This document shows positions 16,097 to 25,064 of a stretch of 64,000 bases of DNA, piece by piece. This stretch comes from Bradyrhizobium symbiodeficiens. Lineage in GTDB: Bacteria; Pseudomonadota; Alphaproteobacteria; Rhizobiales; Xanthobacteraceae. The notes beneath the pieces are model-generated. The model saw nothing but the letters and a program-made list of their open reading frames with translations. It ran no database searches and had not been told where the DNA came from. A program made the translations under genes and the position numbers. The stretch covers positions 6,512,501 to 6,576,500 of the forward strand of contig NZ_CP029427.2 of the NCBI RefSeq assembly GCF_002266465.3, given 5' to 3'. Numbering within the stretch: position 1 is the first letter of the stretch; the number at the start of each line of letters is the position of its first letter.

Positions 16097-17410
16097 ATGG
16101 CGCTCGAAGACCGCTACGGCCTGCCGCTCTCCACCACCTCCGATGCGGCCGCATCCGCCTATCGCGAGGGTGTCGATCTCATGCTCGCGGGGTGGACCGG
16201 CACGGCGGAGATGCTGGAGCACGCGATTGCGGCCGACCCGGACTTTGCGCTTCCCCATATCGCCCGCGCCCGCGTGCACGCTTTCTACCAGCAGGGCGAT
16301 CTGGCCCGAGGCAAGGCGGCGCACGCGCGCGAGCTGGTCGCCAAACGCGGCACGGAGCGCGAGCGCTCGCATGTCGAGACGCTGGCGTTGGCGATCGAAG
16401 GCCGGCTGCCGGAGGCGATCGCATCGACGCTGAGACACATCGAGAGCTGGCCGCGCGATGCCTTGATACTGTCGCTGCCGCTCGGCGCGTTCGGCCTGTT
16501 CGCCTTCTCCGGCATGGCCGACCACGACCGCGCGCGGCATGAGCTGTGCGAGCGGCTCGCGCGGCATTACGGCGAGGACTGGTGGTTTCTCACCATGGCC
16601 GGCTGGGCGATGACGGAGAATGGCGACGTGGCACGCGGCCGCGCCGTGACCGAGCGCGGCTTCAATTTACGCCGGGCCAACGCCCACGCCGCGCATGCGG
16701 TGCTGCACGCAATGTTCGAGGACGGCTCGATCGAGGCGGCCGACCGCCTCGTCGACGACTGGATTCCCTCTTACGACCGCGCCGGAATCCTGCACGGCCA
16801 CATCCGCTGGCATCAGGCGCTCGGCGCACTCGAGCATGGCGATGCGGCGCGCGCGTTGTCGATCTATGCCGACGTGCTTCAGCCTTCCGTCACGCAGGCG
16901 CCGCCGCTCAACCTCGTCACCGACGCGGCGTCGCTGCTGTGGCGCCTGTCGGCTTACGGACACACCGTGCCGAAGGCGCTGTGGCTCGACGCCGACGCCA
17001 GCGCGCAAAAGCTGTTTCCGAAGTCGGGCCTGTCCTTCGCCGACATCCACATGGCCCTGTTCGCGGCGGCGACGCAAAACCACGCCGCGCTCGGCGCGCG
17101 CCTTGCGACCATCGAGCAGCGCCTCGCCGAGGGAAAGCTGCCGGCCGGCCCCGTGGTGCCCGCGATCTTCCGCGCGCTGGCGGCCTTTGCCGAGGAGGAT
17201 TACGGGACTTGCGCGCAAACGCTCGCGTCCGTTCTCGGCGAGGTCGTGCGGATCGGCGGCAGCCACGCCCAGCGCGAGTTGATCGAGGACACCTACATCG
17301 TCGCGCTGATGCGCAGCGGCGAGCTCGCCCGCGCCCGTGCCGTGCTGGATGCCCGCCTGCACCGCCGGCCCTCCCTTCGCGATACGCGCTGGCAGGCGGC
17401 CACGGGTTAG
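16097..17410 (+). CDS. TTC38-like tetratricopeptide protein
   Basis: 437 residues, all-helical, matching the tetratricopeptide repeat protein 38 family (bacterial and eukaryotic). Indicators are the start LPLSTTSDAAASAYREGVD, FALPHIARARVH, the LILSLPLGAFGLFAFSG segment and HAAHAVLHAMFEDG followed by HIRWHQALGALEHGD. Family function is not established; it is cytosolic with no signal peptide. It lies 15 bp after the aldo/keto reductase, so co-expression is likely. Confidence 0.8.
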   Translation: MALEDRYGLPLSTTSDAAASAYREGVDLMLAGWTGTAEMLEHAIAADPDFALPHIARARVHAFYQQGDLARGKAAHARELVAKRGTERERSHVETLALAIEGRLPEAIASTLRHIESWPRDALILSLPLGAFGLFAFSGMADHDRARHELCERLARHYGEDWWFLTMAGWAMTENGDVARGRAVTERGFNLRRANAHAAHAVLHAMFEDGSIEAADRLVDDWIPSYDRAGILHGHIRWHQALGALEHGDAARALSIYADVLQPSVTQAPPLNLVTDAASLLWRLSAYGHTVPKALWLDADASAQKLFPKSGLSFADIHMALFAAATQNHAALGARLATIEQRLAEGKLPAGPVVPAIFRALAAFAEEDYGTCAQTLASVLGEVVRIGGSHAQRELIEDTYIVALMRSGELARARAVLDARLHRRPSLRDTRWQAATG

Positions 17411-17606
17411 CGCTGCCACGAAAAAAACACCGGCCTGACGGCAAGTGCCTGCGGGACGATTTTGGGCGATTTGGACAAATCGTCGTCGGGGTGGCGCGGT
17501 GGTATTCCAGGCGGGAATTGTAGAACAAACGGGATCGCAACCAATTTGCGGTTCGATGGTCATGGTTCGGAACCTGTCCGTGGGTTCCTTGCCATTGAGC
17601 CTTCCG

Positions 17607-18203
17607 ATGCGCCTCTTCCGACCGCTGCTGCCCGCCACGCTTGTTGCCGCCGCAACCCTTGCCGCGCTGTTAAGTCCTTGTTTTGCCGAAGCTTCCAGAC
17701 CGATCCCGGTCAACAATCCACCGGCGCCGCAGAATGCCTATATCGACCTGCTGGCGCTGATGTCCGGCCACTGCAAGACGCTCAAGGTCGCCGGTCGCAC
17801 CTTCGCCTGCAAGACGGTCGCCTACGCCCATGGCGACAAGGGCCGGGTCAATTTCTCGGTCGCGGTCGATGATCCCTCCGATGCCAATCACGTGGTGTCG
17901 TTTTCGGGCGAGAACGGCAAGCGCGCCGACGACAATTCCTACGAGCTGCCGATCGACCGCATGCTGCTCAACTCCAAGGACCGGCCGAAGGTCGACGGCC
18001 TGCCGGTGCCGGCGGAGCAGACCTCCACCGGTCTCTGCCGCCAGACTGGCAACTTCGCTGCCAAGAAGGTAAACGACGTGACCTGCTCGGCAACCGACAA
18101 CGAAGGCCGACGATATGAACTGCTGTTCGTCTCCGACGGTAAGCCGGTGAGCGTGCGCCGCATCCGGCAGTCGGCGCCCGCGATCCAGGATCCGTTCAAG
18201 TAG
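17607..18203 (+). CDS. Exported hypothetical protein
   Basis: 198 residues from the ATG at 17607, giving a signal peptide MRLFRPLLPATLVAAATLAALL...CFAEA. In-frame starts at 17556 or 17445 would place polar residues before it. The mature part has four cysteines (HCKTL, FACKT, LCRQTG, VTCSAT), probably two disulphides, and mixed beta content. It ends 4 bp from the oppositely oriented oleate hydratase gene. No family recognised. Confidence 0.65.
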   Translation: MRLFRPLLPATLVAAATLAALLSPCFAEASRPIPVNNPPAPQNAYIDLLALMSGHCKTLKVAGRTFACKTVAYAHGDKGRVNFSVAVDDPSDANHVVSFSGENGKRADDNSYELPIDRMLLNSKDRPKVDGLPVPAEQTSTGLCRQTGNFAAKKVNDVTCSATDNEGRRYELLFVSDGKPVSVRRIRQSAPAIQDPFK

Positions 18204-18206
18204 CCG

Positions 18207-19766
18207 TCACGCGAACGCCTTCTCCAGCGTCGCGAAGATCACCGCGAGCGACTTGTCGTGCCGCGTCACCGGCGGCACCGGGCGATCGGTCTTCATCAGC
18301 TGATAGACCGCCATCTGCGCCGCGCGCACCGAATATTCGACCGTGAACACGACGTCGTCGGGGATTTCGACGAACTGGCTGACGAAAGCGAGGTTGACCG
18401 AATTCTTCGGCACCGGCAGCGGCCGGTCGGCCAGATTGCGCGGCATGAACATGCTGGTGATGTAGGGCATGCGGCAGGGAATGCAGATCGCGTCCTCGAA
18501 CACGGCGCCATCGAAATTCAGATGGCCACACAGCTCCTTCAGGATCTCCGCGCCGCCGCATTCGGACATCGGCTTGGCGACGAAATTGCCGACGCGGTCG
18601 GGATGCAGCGCGTAGCCCCAGAACACCTGCACGTTCTTCGGCTGACCGGCGAAATGCGGCTGGTGATAGAGCACGACCGACATCAGCCAGTTGGAATCCT
18701 TGAATGTCACCAGGCCGCCGGTGCCGGCCGTATTGCCGGAGAACGCCTCCATCCGGTCGAAGAAGCGTGGATCGCGGCAGGTGACGGTGAAGGACAACCA
18801 GTAGGATTCCGGGATCGAGCTGTTGAAGGCGGCGGGATTGCCGAATTCGGGACGTCCCTGCGCGATCGTCTCCCACAGCGCCCAGCCCTGGCTGTCCTTC
18901 TTGGTCAGATGCGGCGGCGGCTCGGTCATCGTGCCCAGGCTCGAGGCGTCCGTCATCGAACCGTTCTGGAAGAACACGAGATCGCCGTCCTCGAGCCGGA
19001 CATTGGCGATGCGGCCGTCGCGGTCGAGCACGAGCTGGCGCACCCGCAGGCGTCCGTCCTCGTTCTCGATCGCCATGTCGGTGACTTCAGTACCGCGCAC
19101 GAACTGCACGCCCTGCCGCTTCAGCCAGTCCACCAGCGGCCGCACGATCGCATCATACTGATTGTAGACGGTGCGCTTGACGCCGGCGAGCGTCTCGATG
19201 CGCGGAAACTCGCTCATGAAGCGGTGCAGATAGCGCTTCAGCTCGACCGCGCTGTGCCAGGGCTGGAACGCGAAGGTGGTCTGCCACATGTACCAGAAAT
19301 TGGATTCGAAGAATTTCGGCGAGAGCCAGTCGGTGATGCGGCTGTTGCCGAGCGCCTCTTCCGAGGCCTCGGTGAGCCGCAGCAGCTCGAGCCGGTCGCG
19401 CGCAGAAAAACCCATATGCGAGACATCGACCTTGAAGCGGTTGCGGTCGACGAGCCGCGCCTGCGAGTGCGCCGGGTTCTCCACGTTGAACGCGATGGTC
19501 TCGTCGCGGACGCTGAGGCCGGGATGCTCGAGCGAGGGAATGCTGGAGAGCAGATCCCAGGTGCATTCGTAATGGTCGGTGGTGAGCATGCGCCCGCCGC
19601 GCAGCGAATAGGCGCCGTTCGCGAGCAGCGCGCCGTCGAGACTGCCGCCGACCAGCGGCTGCGCCTCGTAGATCACGATGTCACGCCCCGCCTGTTGCGC
19701 GTCGCGGATCAGGAACGCCGCGCCCGCGAGCGATCCAATGCCACCGCCGATGAAATACGCCTTCAT
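18207..19766 (-). CDS. Oleate hydratase (FAD-dependent, MCRA family)
   Basis: 519 residues. FAD site GGGIGSLAGA at residues 7-16 and GGSLDG at 40-45. Family hallmarks include HYECTWDLLSSIPSLE (65-80), SPKFFESNFWYMWQTTFAFQPWHSA and YNQYDAIVRPL (201-211, containing the catalytic Tyr). Hydrates cis-9 double bonds of unsaturated fatty acids to 10-hydroxy acids; FAD is structural. The usual catalytic Glu in RGGREM is replaced: here RGGRML, as I recall for the Rhodococcus-type subgroup. Shorter than the roughly 590-residue Firmicutes enzymes. It follows, 173 bp away on the same strand, a long-chain acyl-CoA synthetase gene, consistent with fatty-acid handling. Confidence 0.88.
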   Translation of the reverse strand: MKAYFIGGGIGSLAGAAFLIRDAQQAGRDIVIYEAQPLVGGSLDGALLANGAYSLRGGRMLTTDHYECTWDLLSSIPSLEHPGLSVRDETIAFNVENPAHSQARLVDRNRFKVDVSHMGFSARDRLELLRLTEASEEALGNSRITDWLSPKFFESNFWYMWQTTFAFQPWHSAVELKRYLHRFMSEFPRIETLAGVKRTVYNQYDAIVRPLVDWLKRQGVQFVRGTEVTDMAIENEDGRLRVRQLVLDRDGRIANVRLEDGDLVFFQNGSMTDASSLGTMTEPPPHLTKKDSQGWALWETIAQGRPEFGNPAAFNSSIPESYWLSFTVTCRDPRFFDRMEAFSGNTAGTGGLVTFKDSNWLMSVVLYHQPHFAGQPKNVQVFWGYALHPDRVGNFVAKPMSECGGAEILKELCGHLNFDGAVFEDAICIPCRMPYITSMFMPRNLADRPLPVPKNSVNLAFVSQFVEIPDDVVFTVEYSVRAAQMAVYQLMKTDRPVPPVTRHDKSLAVIFATLEKAFA

Positions 19767-19860
19767 GACTTGCCTCGATTGTCGTTCGAACTCACGAACG
19801 ACATTGCATCGCGAGGCGGCGGCCCAGGTTGCGCTGGATCAACCGGGACACGAGGCGAAA

Positions 19861-21687
19861 TCACGTCGGCGTTATCGCCGCGGGCTTCTTCGCATAGACG
19901 TGCTCGATCTCCTCCGCGAAGCGGCGCTCGAGCGCGGGCCGCTTGTTCTTCAGCGTCGGCGTGAGCAGGCCGCTCGCGATGGTCCACGGATCCAGCGTCC
20001 ACCACACCGCGCGCGGCGTCGCGTAGGACGGATAGGCCTTCACGGCCGCCGCTATTCTCGCCAGCAGAGCAGTCCGTTCCTCCGCGCCGCCTTGCCTGCC
20101 GCTGGCAGCGAGCCTTTCCTTCTCCTGCACCCAGGCTTTTGCATTCAGCACGACCAGCGCGGTGAGGAACGGCCGCTGCTCGCCGACCACCAGCGCCTGT
20201 TCGAACAGGGGATCGGCGAGGATCGCGGTCTCAAGATCCACCGGCGCGATCTTCTCGCCGGTCGACGTCACCAGGATATCCTTGATGCGGCCGGTGATGG
20301 TGATGCGCCCGTTCTCGATGCGGGCCTGGTCGCCGGTATGCAACCAGCCGTCGGCATCCTTGACGCGGCGCGTCTCCTCCGGCTTGTGCCAATAGCCGAC
20401 CATCACGCTGGGGCCGCGCACCAGCAATTCGTCGTTCTCGCCCAGCTTGACCTCGACGCCGTCGAGGACATGGCCGACCGAATGCGGATCATTGTCGTCG
20501 ATGGTGTTGACGGAGACCACCGGCGAGGTCTCGGTCATGCCGTAGCCCTGAAGCACGTCGAGCCCGAGCGCGAGAAACAGGCGAATGACGGGTGCCGCAA
20601 TCGGCGCGCCGCCGGAGACCGCGACACGCAGCCGGCCGCCGAGCTGGGCCAGCACCTTGTCGGCGACGATCCGCTTCAGCAGCGGCCAGGCCAGCCGGTC
20701 CAGCAGCGACGGCACGCCATGCCGCTGCCGCGCATCGAAACGCCGCCCGCCGACGGCGATGGTGAGGTCGAGCAGCGCGCGCTCGATGCCTCCCGCTGAT
20801 GCGCGGTGCTGCATGATCAGCGCGTAGATGCGCTCGTAGATCCGCGGCACCGAGACCAGCACCGTCGGCTGCACATGCTTCAGATCCTCCGAGAGTTGCG
20901 GCACCGAGCGGGCATAGGCGACGCAGGCGCCGGCCGCGATCGGGTAGTAATAGCCGCCGGTGCGCTCGAACGTGTGCGAAAGCGGCAGGAAGGACAGGAA
21001 GACGTCGCCCGGTTCGGCGGCGATGCGATGCGCGATCGCCTTCACATTGGCGACCACGTTGCCGTGCGACAGCATCACGCCCTTCGGCCGCCCGGTCGTG
21101 CCCGAGGTGTAGACGATGGCGGCGAGGTCGTCCGGCTGGATCGCGACGTCGGGCAGCGGCGCGGTCCCGCCGGGTGTTTGTGCGAGCCAGTGGTCGAGCC
21201 CGACGATGCGCCCATCCGGCGTGATCAGCCCGCCCGCATCCGCGCAGACGACGCGTTTGAGATGGTCGAGCGGCTGGCCGGTCGCCACGATCGCCTGCCA
21301 GCGCTCCAGCGTATCGACGAACAGGAGCAGCGCGCCGGAATCGACCAGGACGTACGCGATGCTGTCGGGGTTGTCGACGGCATGCATCGGTACCGGCACG
21401 AGGCCGCGCGACAGCGCCGCCTGGTCCATGGCGATATGCGCAATGCCGTTCGGCATCAGGATGGCGACGCGTTCGCCGGTCGCGAACGCCTCCGCGGCGA
21501 GCGCCCGCCGCCACAGCTCGAATTCCGCATCGATCTCGTGCCAGGATTGGCTGACCCAACGCTGCGCGGTCGCATCGAAATGCCGATAGGCCTCCGCCGC
21601 CGGCGTCGCCTTGATACGCCAGCGCAGCAACTCCGGCAGTGTCTTGATCCCGGCAAGTCCGTCCGGTTGACTCGTCGGCCCCGGCAT
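19861..21687 (-). CDS. Long-chain fatty-acid--CoA ligase
   Basis: 608 residues from the ATG at 21687, which has AGAGG five bases before it; upstream in-frame ATGs at 21702/21705 and a long extension to 21957 have no such site. ANL-superfamily motifs: YTSGTTGRPKG (P-loop), QGYGMTETSPVVS, GWLHTGD, and GRIKDILVTSTGEKIAP. The length and the FLPLSHTFERTGGYYYP segment fit FadD15/long-chain ligase-type enzymes. It activates fatty acids with ATP and CoA. Same strand as oleate hydratase, so the two may be expressed together. Confidence 0.87.
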   Translation of the reverse strand: MPGPTSQPDGLAGIKTLPELLRWRIKATPAAEAYRHFDATAQRWVSQSWHEIDAEFELWRRALAAEAFATGERVAILMPNGIAHIAMDQAALSRGLVPVPMHAVDNPDSIAYVLVDSGALLLFVDTLERWQAIVATGQPLDHLKRVVCADAGGLITPDGRIVGLDHWLAQTPGGTAPLPDVAIQPDDLAAIVYTSGTTGRPKGVMLSHGNVVANVKAIAHRIAAEPGDVFLSFLPLSHTFERTGGYYYPIAAGACVAYARSVPQLSEDLKHVQPTVLVSVPRIYERIYALIMQHRASAGGIERALLDLTIAVGGRRFDARQRHGVPSLLDRLAWPLLKRIVADKVLAQLGGRLRVAVSGGAPIAAPVIRLFLALGLDVLQGYGMTETSPVVSVNTIDDNDPHSVGHVLDGVEVKLGENDELLVRGPSVMVGYWHKPEETRRVKDADGWLHTGDQARIENGRITITGRIKDILVTSTGEKIAPVDLETAILADPLFEQALVVGEQRPFLTALVVLNAKAWVQEKERLAASGRQGGAEERTALLARIAAAVKAYPSYATPRAVWWTLDPWTIASGLLTPTLKNKRPALERRFAEEIEHVYAKKPAAITPT

Positions 21688-21955
21688 GGCGTCCTCTCGC
21701 ATCATCGAATCCTGATCATTTGGTGACTCGACACTAGGCTGGCCAGCCCTCGCCGCTTTGATCCTCAGCAAGCAACCATGCAAGGATAAGAACACCGCTC
21801 GGGCAACTTTCGTGTCCCGGACGCGATGCAGCCTAGGGCGATGCCTGGCATCGTCCGGGGCACGAGAGTTGTCGCGAAACGAGGGAAGATCGGCATTGCG
21901 CGTCGTCCCTGCCGCCTCGCATATTTGCCTCCATATCCGCGCGAAAGGTCCGATC

Positions 21956-22525
21956 ATGCCTCACCTCCTCCCCGCCCTCATCGTCGTCGACGTCCAGCGC
22001 GCGTTCGACGAATGGGAGGCGGCGGGAATGCGGCGCAACAATCCGGATGCGGTGGCGCGCATCGCTGATCTCCTGCGGGCTTTCAGGACGCACAGCGCGC
22101 CGATCTTTCATATCCGCCATGAAGGCACGAAACCGAATTCGTCGTTCCTGCCGTCGCGTTCCGGCTATGCCGTCAAGGACGAGGCGCGCGAGCAGCCGGG
22201 CGAGACCGTAATCGTCAAGCGCGTCAACAGCGCCTTCATCGGCACCGACCTGGAGCAGCGCCTGCGTGCTGGCAGCATCGGCACGCTCGTGATCTGCGGT
22301 GCCACCACCAATCACTGCGTGGAGACGACGACGCGGATGGCCGGCAATCTCGGCTTCGACGCATGCCTCGTGCGCGATGCGACATGGACCTTCGACCGCA
22401 TCGGCCCCGACGGCGACGAACATTCCGCCGAGGAGATCCATGCCATGACGCTGTCGAATCTCGACGGCGAGTTCGCGCGGATCGTCACAACCGCCGGCGT
22501 AGTCGCCTCATTCGCGGCCAAGTAA
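21956..22525 (+). CDS. Isochorismatase-family cysteine hydrolase
   Basis: 189 residues. Catalytic triad of the family visible: Asp12 (VVDVQRAF), Lys88 (VIVKRVNSAF) and Cys121 (GATTNHCVETT). Members hydrolyse amides or vinyl ethers (nicotinamidase, N-carbamoylsarcosine amidase, isochorismatase); the substrate here cannot be named. AAGG lies 8 bases before the ATG. It diverges from the acyl-CoA ligase gene. Confidence 0.85.
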   Translation: MPHLLPALIVVDVQRAFDEWEAAGMRRNNPDAVARIADLLRAFRTHSAPIFHIRHEGTKPNSSFLPSRSGYAVKDEAREQPGETVIVKRVNSAFIGTDLEQRLRAGSIGTLVICGATTNHCVETTTRMAGNLGFDACLVRDATWTFDRIGPDGDEHSAEEIHAMTLSNLDGEFARIVTTAGVVASFAAK

Positions 22526-22635
22526 TGGCAGCAATGCGATCAGTGCCGAGGATGCGACAATGAATCTCACAGCGTACGCTCATTCGTCGCGAATCGCACG
22601 CCGCGCGCTGCGTCGTTTCGACGCCCGCGCTGGCC

Positions 22636-22660
22636 GGAACGCAGCAGACGCCCATCTGTT
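22636..22660 (+). promoter_or_regulatory. Possible ECF (EcfG-like) promoter
   Basis: GGAAC at 22636-22640, 16 bases, then TGTT at 22657-22660, close to the GGAAC-N16/17-CGTT consensus of alphaproteobacterial general-stress sigma factors. It sits 33 bases before the ATG of the His-rich exported protein. One mismatch in the -10 element; no second example was found, so confidence is low. Confidence 0.25.
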
Positions 22661-22692
22661 GTCACACGACATTCAACTGGAGTGATGACACC

Positions 22693-23016
22693 ATGAAGTA
22701 TCTCATTGTCGCGATTGCGGTCGGAGCTGCGGCACTTGCCGGCGGATCGGCGGCGAACGCGGCTGGCAAGTCGAGCGCGAAGCAGAACGCGCCAGCCGCC
22801 CAATCGACCGACATCAGCGCGCAGCACCGTCACCATGGCCATCGCCATCATCATCACTGGCGTCCTCACCACCGCCATCACGGCTATTATCGTCCGCATC
22901 ACCGGAACTATGGTTATTATCCGCGGCATCACGGCTATTACGGCGGCGGGCCGTACGGCTATTACGGCGGCGGCGGTCCCGGCGTGACGTTCAGCTTCGG
23001 CGGCGGACGCTGGTAA
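22693..23016 (+). CDS. Exported His/Gly/Tyr-rich small protein
   Basis: 107 residues. Signal peptide residues 1-23 (ending ANAAG). Residues 44-80 hold about 18 histidines in HRHHGHRHHHH, HHRHH and HHRNYGYY-like runs; residues 80-104 are Gly/Tyr repeats (YYGGG). The composition suggests periplasmic metal binding (Zn, Ni or Cu) or a surface matrix role, but this is inferred from composition only. GGAG lies 9 bases upstream of the ATG and a strong terminator follows the stop. Confidence 0.7.
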   Translation: MKYLIVAIAVGAAALAGGSAANAAGKSSAKQNAPAAQSTDISAQHRHHGHRHHHHWRPHHRHHGYYRPHHRNYGYYPRHHGYYGGGPYGYYGGGGPGVTFSFGGGRW

Positions 23017-23027
23017 GAGATAGATGA

Positions 23028-23052
23028 GGCCCGCAGAAATGCGGGCCTTTTT
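23028..23052 (+). terminator. Rho-independent terminator
   Basis: GGCCCGCA-GAAA-TGCGGGCC: an eight-base-pair perfect stem with a GNRA tetraloop, followed by TTTTTC. It begins 11 bases after the stop of the His-rich protein gene and ends at the stop of the convergent amine oxidase gene. Confidence 0.9.
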
Positions 23053-23054
23053 CT

Positions 23055-24332
23055 TTACCCGCGCAGAATCAGCCCCACCGTCTCCACTCCGCTCGCCAGC
23101 GCTGCTTCCACCGTACCCATGTCACGGCCGCGATAGAGCGCTTCGCCCGACAACAGCAGCAGACCATCGGCACGCGCGAGGATTTCTTGTGCCGCGCGCG
23201 TCCGCGGCGTCGCCCAGGAATAGGCGCCGCGGGCAAAGGGATCATGCGCCCAGTTGGTCGCCGCCGCGGCCACGAGATCGCGCGCGACCTCTTCGCGCGA
23301 CAGCTTGAAGATGGCGGCAAGCGAATCGAGCCCGGCATCGATCAATGCCTTCGGATCGAGGCTGTCCAACTCCGCCGTGTGCGGGCCACCGAACCAGCCG
23401 GTGAGCACGGCCTGCCGGCTCGGATATTGCGTCCACCACACCGGGATGGTCCGGTCGGACAACAGGAAGGTCATGCCCGCCAGATCCTGGTGTCGCTCTT
23501 GCCACCATGGCCGCGCGAAGCGCAGCAGGATCTTGATGACGTTGCCGAAGCCGATGTCGCCCGCCGCGGCAAGCTTCTCGCGCGCGCTCGCCGGCAGCGC
23601 CATCTCGCGCAGCAACGGCAGCGGCACCGTGAGGATCACGCGATCGCAGCCATGGACATCGCCGCCGACGCAGCGAACGGCCGCCCTATCGCCGTTCTCC
23701 TCGATCGCCGACACCACGCAGCCGAGATGGATTGTCACGCCGAACCCGCGGCAGTCGGCCACCAGAAAGTCGATCAGCGCGCCATAGCCGCCATCGATGC
23801 GCGCCTGCGCGGCGTGCCCGCCATCCATCCATTCCTCGCGCAGCGCCAACGTCGAGGCCCGCTCGGGGTCGGCCGCGTCGTAGCCCTCGACCATCCGCAA
23901 GATCGACCGGCGCATCGGCGCATAGTCATCCCCGACGAAATGCCGGCGCAGGAATTCGGCGACGGGGAGATCTTCCTGCAGGTCCCGAAGCACGGCTTGC
24001 AGCTCGGCCTCGTGCGGATCGTCGCGCACCTCGCGCGCGAGCGCCGTCCCGTCGAAGCTCCAACGCTCGCCTGCGATCTCGTGAAGGGACAGCCCGGCCT
24101 CGCGCAGCAATCTGCGCGTGACCGGCGCCTCGCCATGGACGAATTCGGCGCCGCCTTCGGCGCGATAGCCGAACTCCGCGTCCGGCAACGGATGGATACG
24201 GCCGCCGCAGCGCTCGCGAGCCTCCAGCACCGTCACCTTGCGGCCGGCCCGCGCCAACTCGCGCGCCGCCATCAGGCCGGCCGCACCGGCGCCGACGATG
24301 ACGATGTGCTCTGTTACCTCGCGCATGGCCAC
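23055..24332 (-). CDS. Flavin-containing amine oxidase family protein
   Basis: 425 residues. FAD-binding GAGAAGLMAARELARAGRKVTVLEARERCGGR at the N-terminus (G-x-G-x-x-G with downstream E and GGR), and the C-terminal FAD contact region with AYSWATP and LLLSGEALYRGRDMGTVEAAL. This matches bacterial flavin monoamine oxidases, which oxidise primary or polyamines to aldehydes with O2. No signal peptide, so cytosolic. The 24336 reductase-like gene is 3 bp upstream on the same strand; the two and possibly the 25065 gene form a run. Confidence 0.82.
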   Translation of the reverse strand: MAMREVTEHIVIVGAGAAGLMAARELARAGRKVTVLEARERCGGRIHPLPDAEFGYRAEGGAEFVHGEAPVTRRLLREAGLSLHEIAGERWSFDGTALAREVRDDPHEAELQAVLRDLQEDLPVAEFLRRHFVGDDYAPMRRSILRMVEGYDAADPERASTLALREEWMDGGHAAQARIDGGYGALIDFLVADCRGFGVTIHLGCVVSAIEENGDRAAVRCVGGDVHGCDRVILTVPLPLLREMALPASAREKLAAAGDIGFGNVIKILLRFARPWWQERHQDLAGMTFLLSDRTIPVWWTQYPSRQAVLTGWFGGPHTAELDSLDPKALIDAGLDSLAAIFKLSREEVARDLVAAAATNWAHDPFARGAYSWATPRTRAAQEILARADGLLLLSGEALYRGRDMGTVEAALASGVETVGLILRG

Positions 24333-24335
24333 GCG

Positions 24336-25043
24336 TCACCGGCTCGCGGCTTGCGGATCGTTCCTGATCAGGTAGCGCAGCAGCAGGACGCCGCCGCCGA
24401 GCTCGCGCGTGCTCTCCAGCGACATCGCGGCGATCGGCGCACGCTTGTCGCTATCTTCCTCCGTCGAAGAGAACACGAAGGGGGCGCCCGTCGCGCCGTC
24501 GATCGCGGGGCTGAGGATCAGGTTGAACTCGTCGATCAGACCGGCCCGCAGGAACGCGCCATTGGCGACACCGCCGCCCTCGACCAGCAGCCGCTTCACC
24601 CCGAGCTCGCGGCCGAGAATGTCGAGCGCGAGCGCCAGATCGAGCTCGGATTGGCCGGCGAAGATATAGGACACGCCCTCCCCGCGCAGGCCCGCAAGAT
24701 GCGAATCCGGCACGCTCTCGGTCAGCACCACGACGATCGGATCGCCGCCGATGTCCGAGCGGCCCCAGCCGATCTTGCCCCGCGCATCGAGCACGATTCC
24801 ATAGGTTTTCGCATCACGCCGCGCGAACCAGTTTTCACGCGGCAGCTTCATGTCCGTCGCGGGATAAGGCTGGCCTTTGGCGAACTCCGAGCCGGTGACG
24901 CGGCCGATCACCCAGGCGTCGCCGCCGAGTTCGTCATGGATCTTCTCGAACCAGTCCGTGCCCGCACCCTTCGGGCGCCAGCGACTGGGATGCGTGCGGC
25001 CGTCGAGGCTGGAATGCATCAGGCAGATGACATAGGGCTTCAT
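24336..25043 (-). CDS. RibD C-terminal / dihydrofolate-reductase-fold protein
   Basis: 235 residues from the ATG at 25043, preceded by GGAGG at four bases; six more residues upstream are possible. The fold is that of the RibD reductase domain: MKPYVICLMHSSLDGRTHPSRW start, GDAWVIGRVT, and LLVEGGGVANGAFLRAGLIDEFNLILSPAIDG. Such proteins reduce pyrimidine or pterin-like substrates with NADPH; being a stand-alone reductase domain, riboflavin synthesis is not implied. Gap of 3 bp to the amine oxidase gene. Confidence 0.78.
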   Translation of the reverse strand: MKPYVICLMHSSLDGRTHPSRWRPKGAGTDWFEKIHDELGGDAWVIGRVTGSEFAKGQPYPATDMKLPRENWFARRDAKTYGIVLDARGKIGWGRSDIGGDPIVVVLTESVPDSHLAGLRGEGVSYIFAGQSELDLALALDILGRELGVKRLLVEGGGVANGAFLRAGLIDEFNLILSPAIDGATGAPFVFSSTEEDSDKRAPIAAMSLESTRELGGGVLLLRYLIRNDPQAASR

Positions 25044-25064
25044 GCGATCCTCCGACGCCACGCT

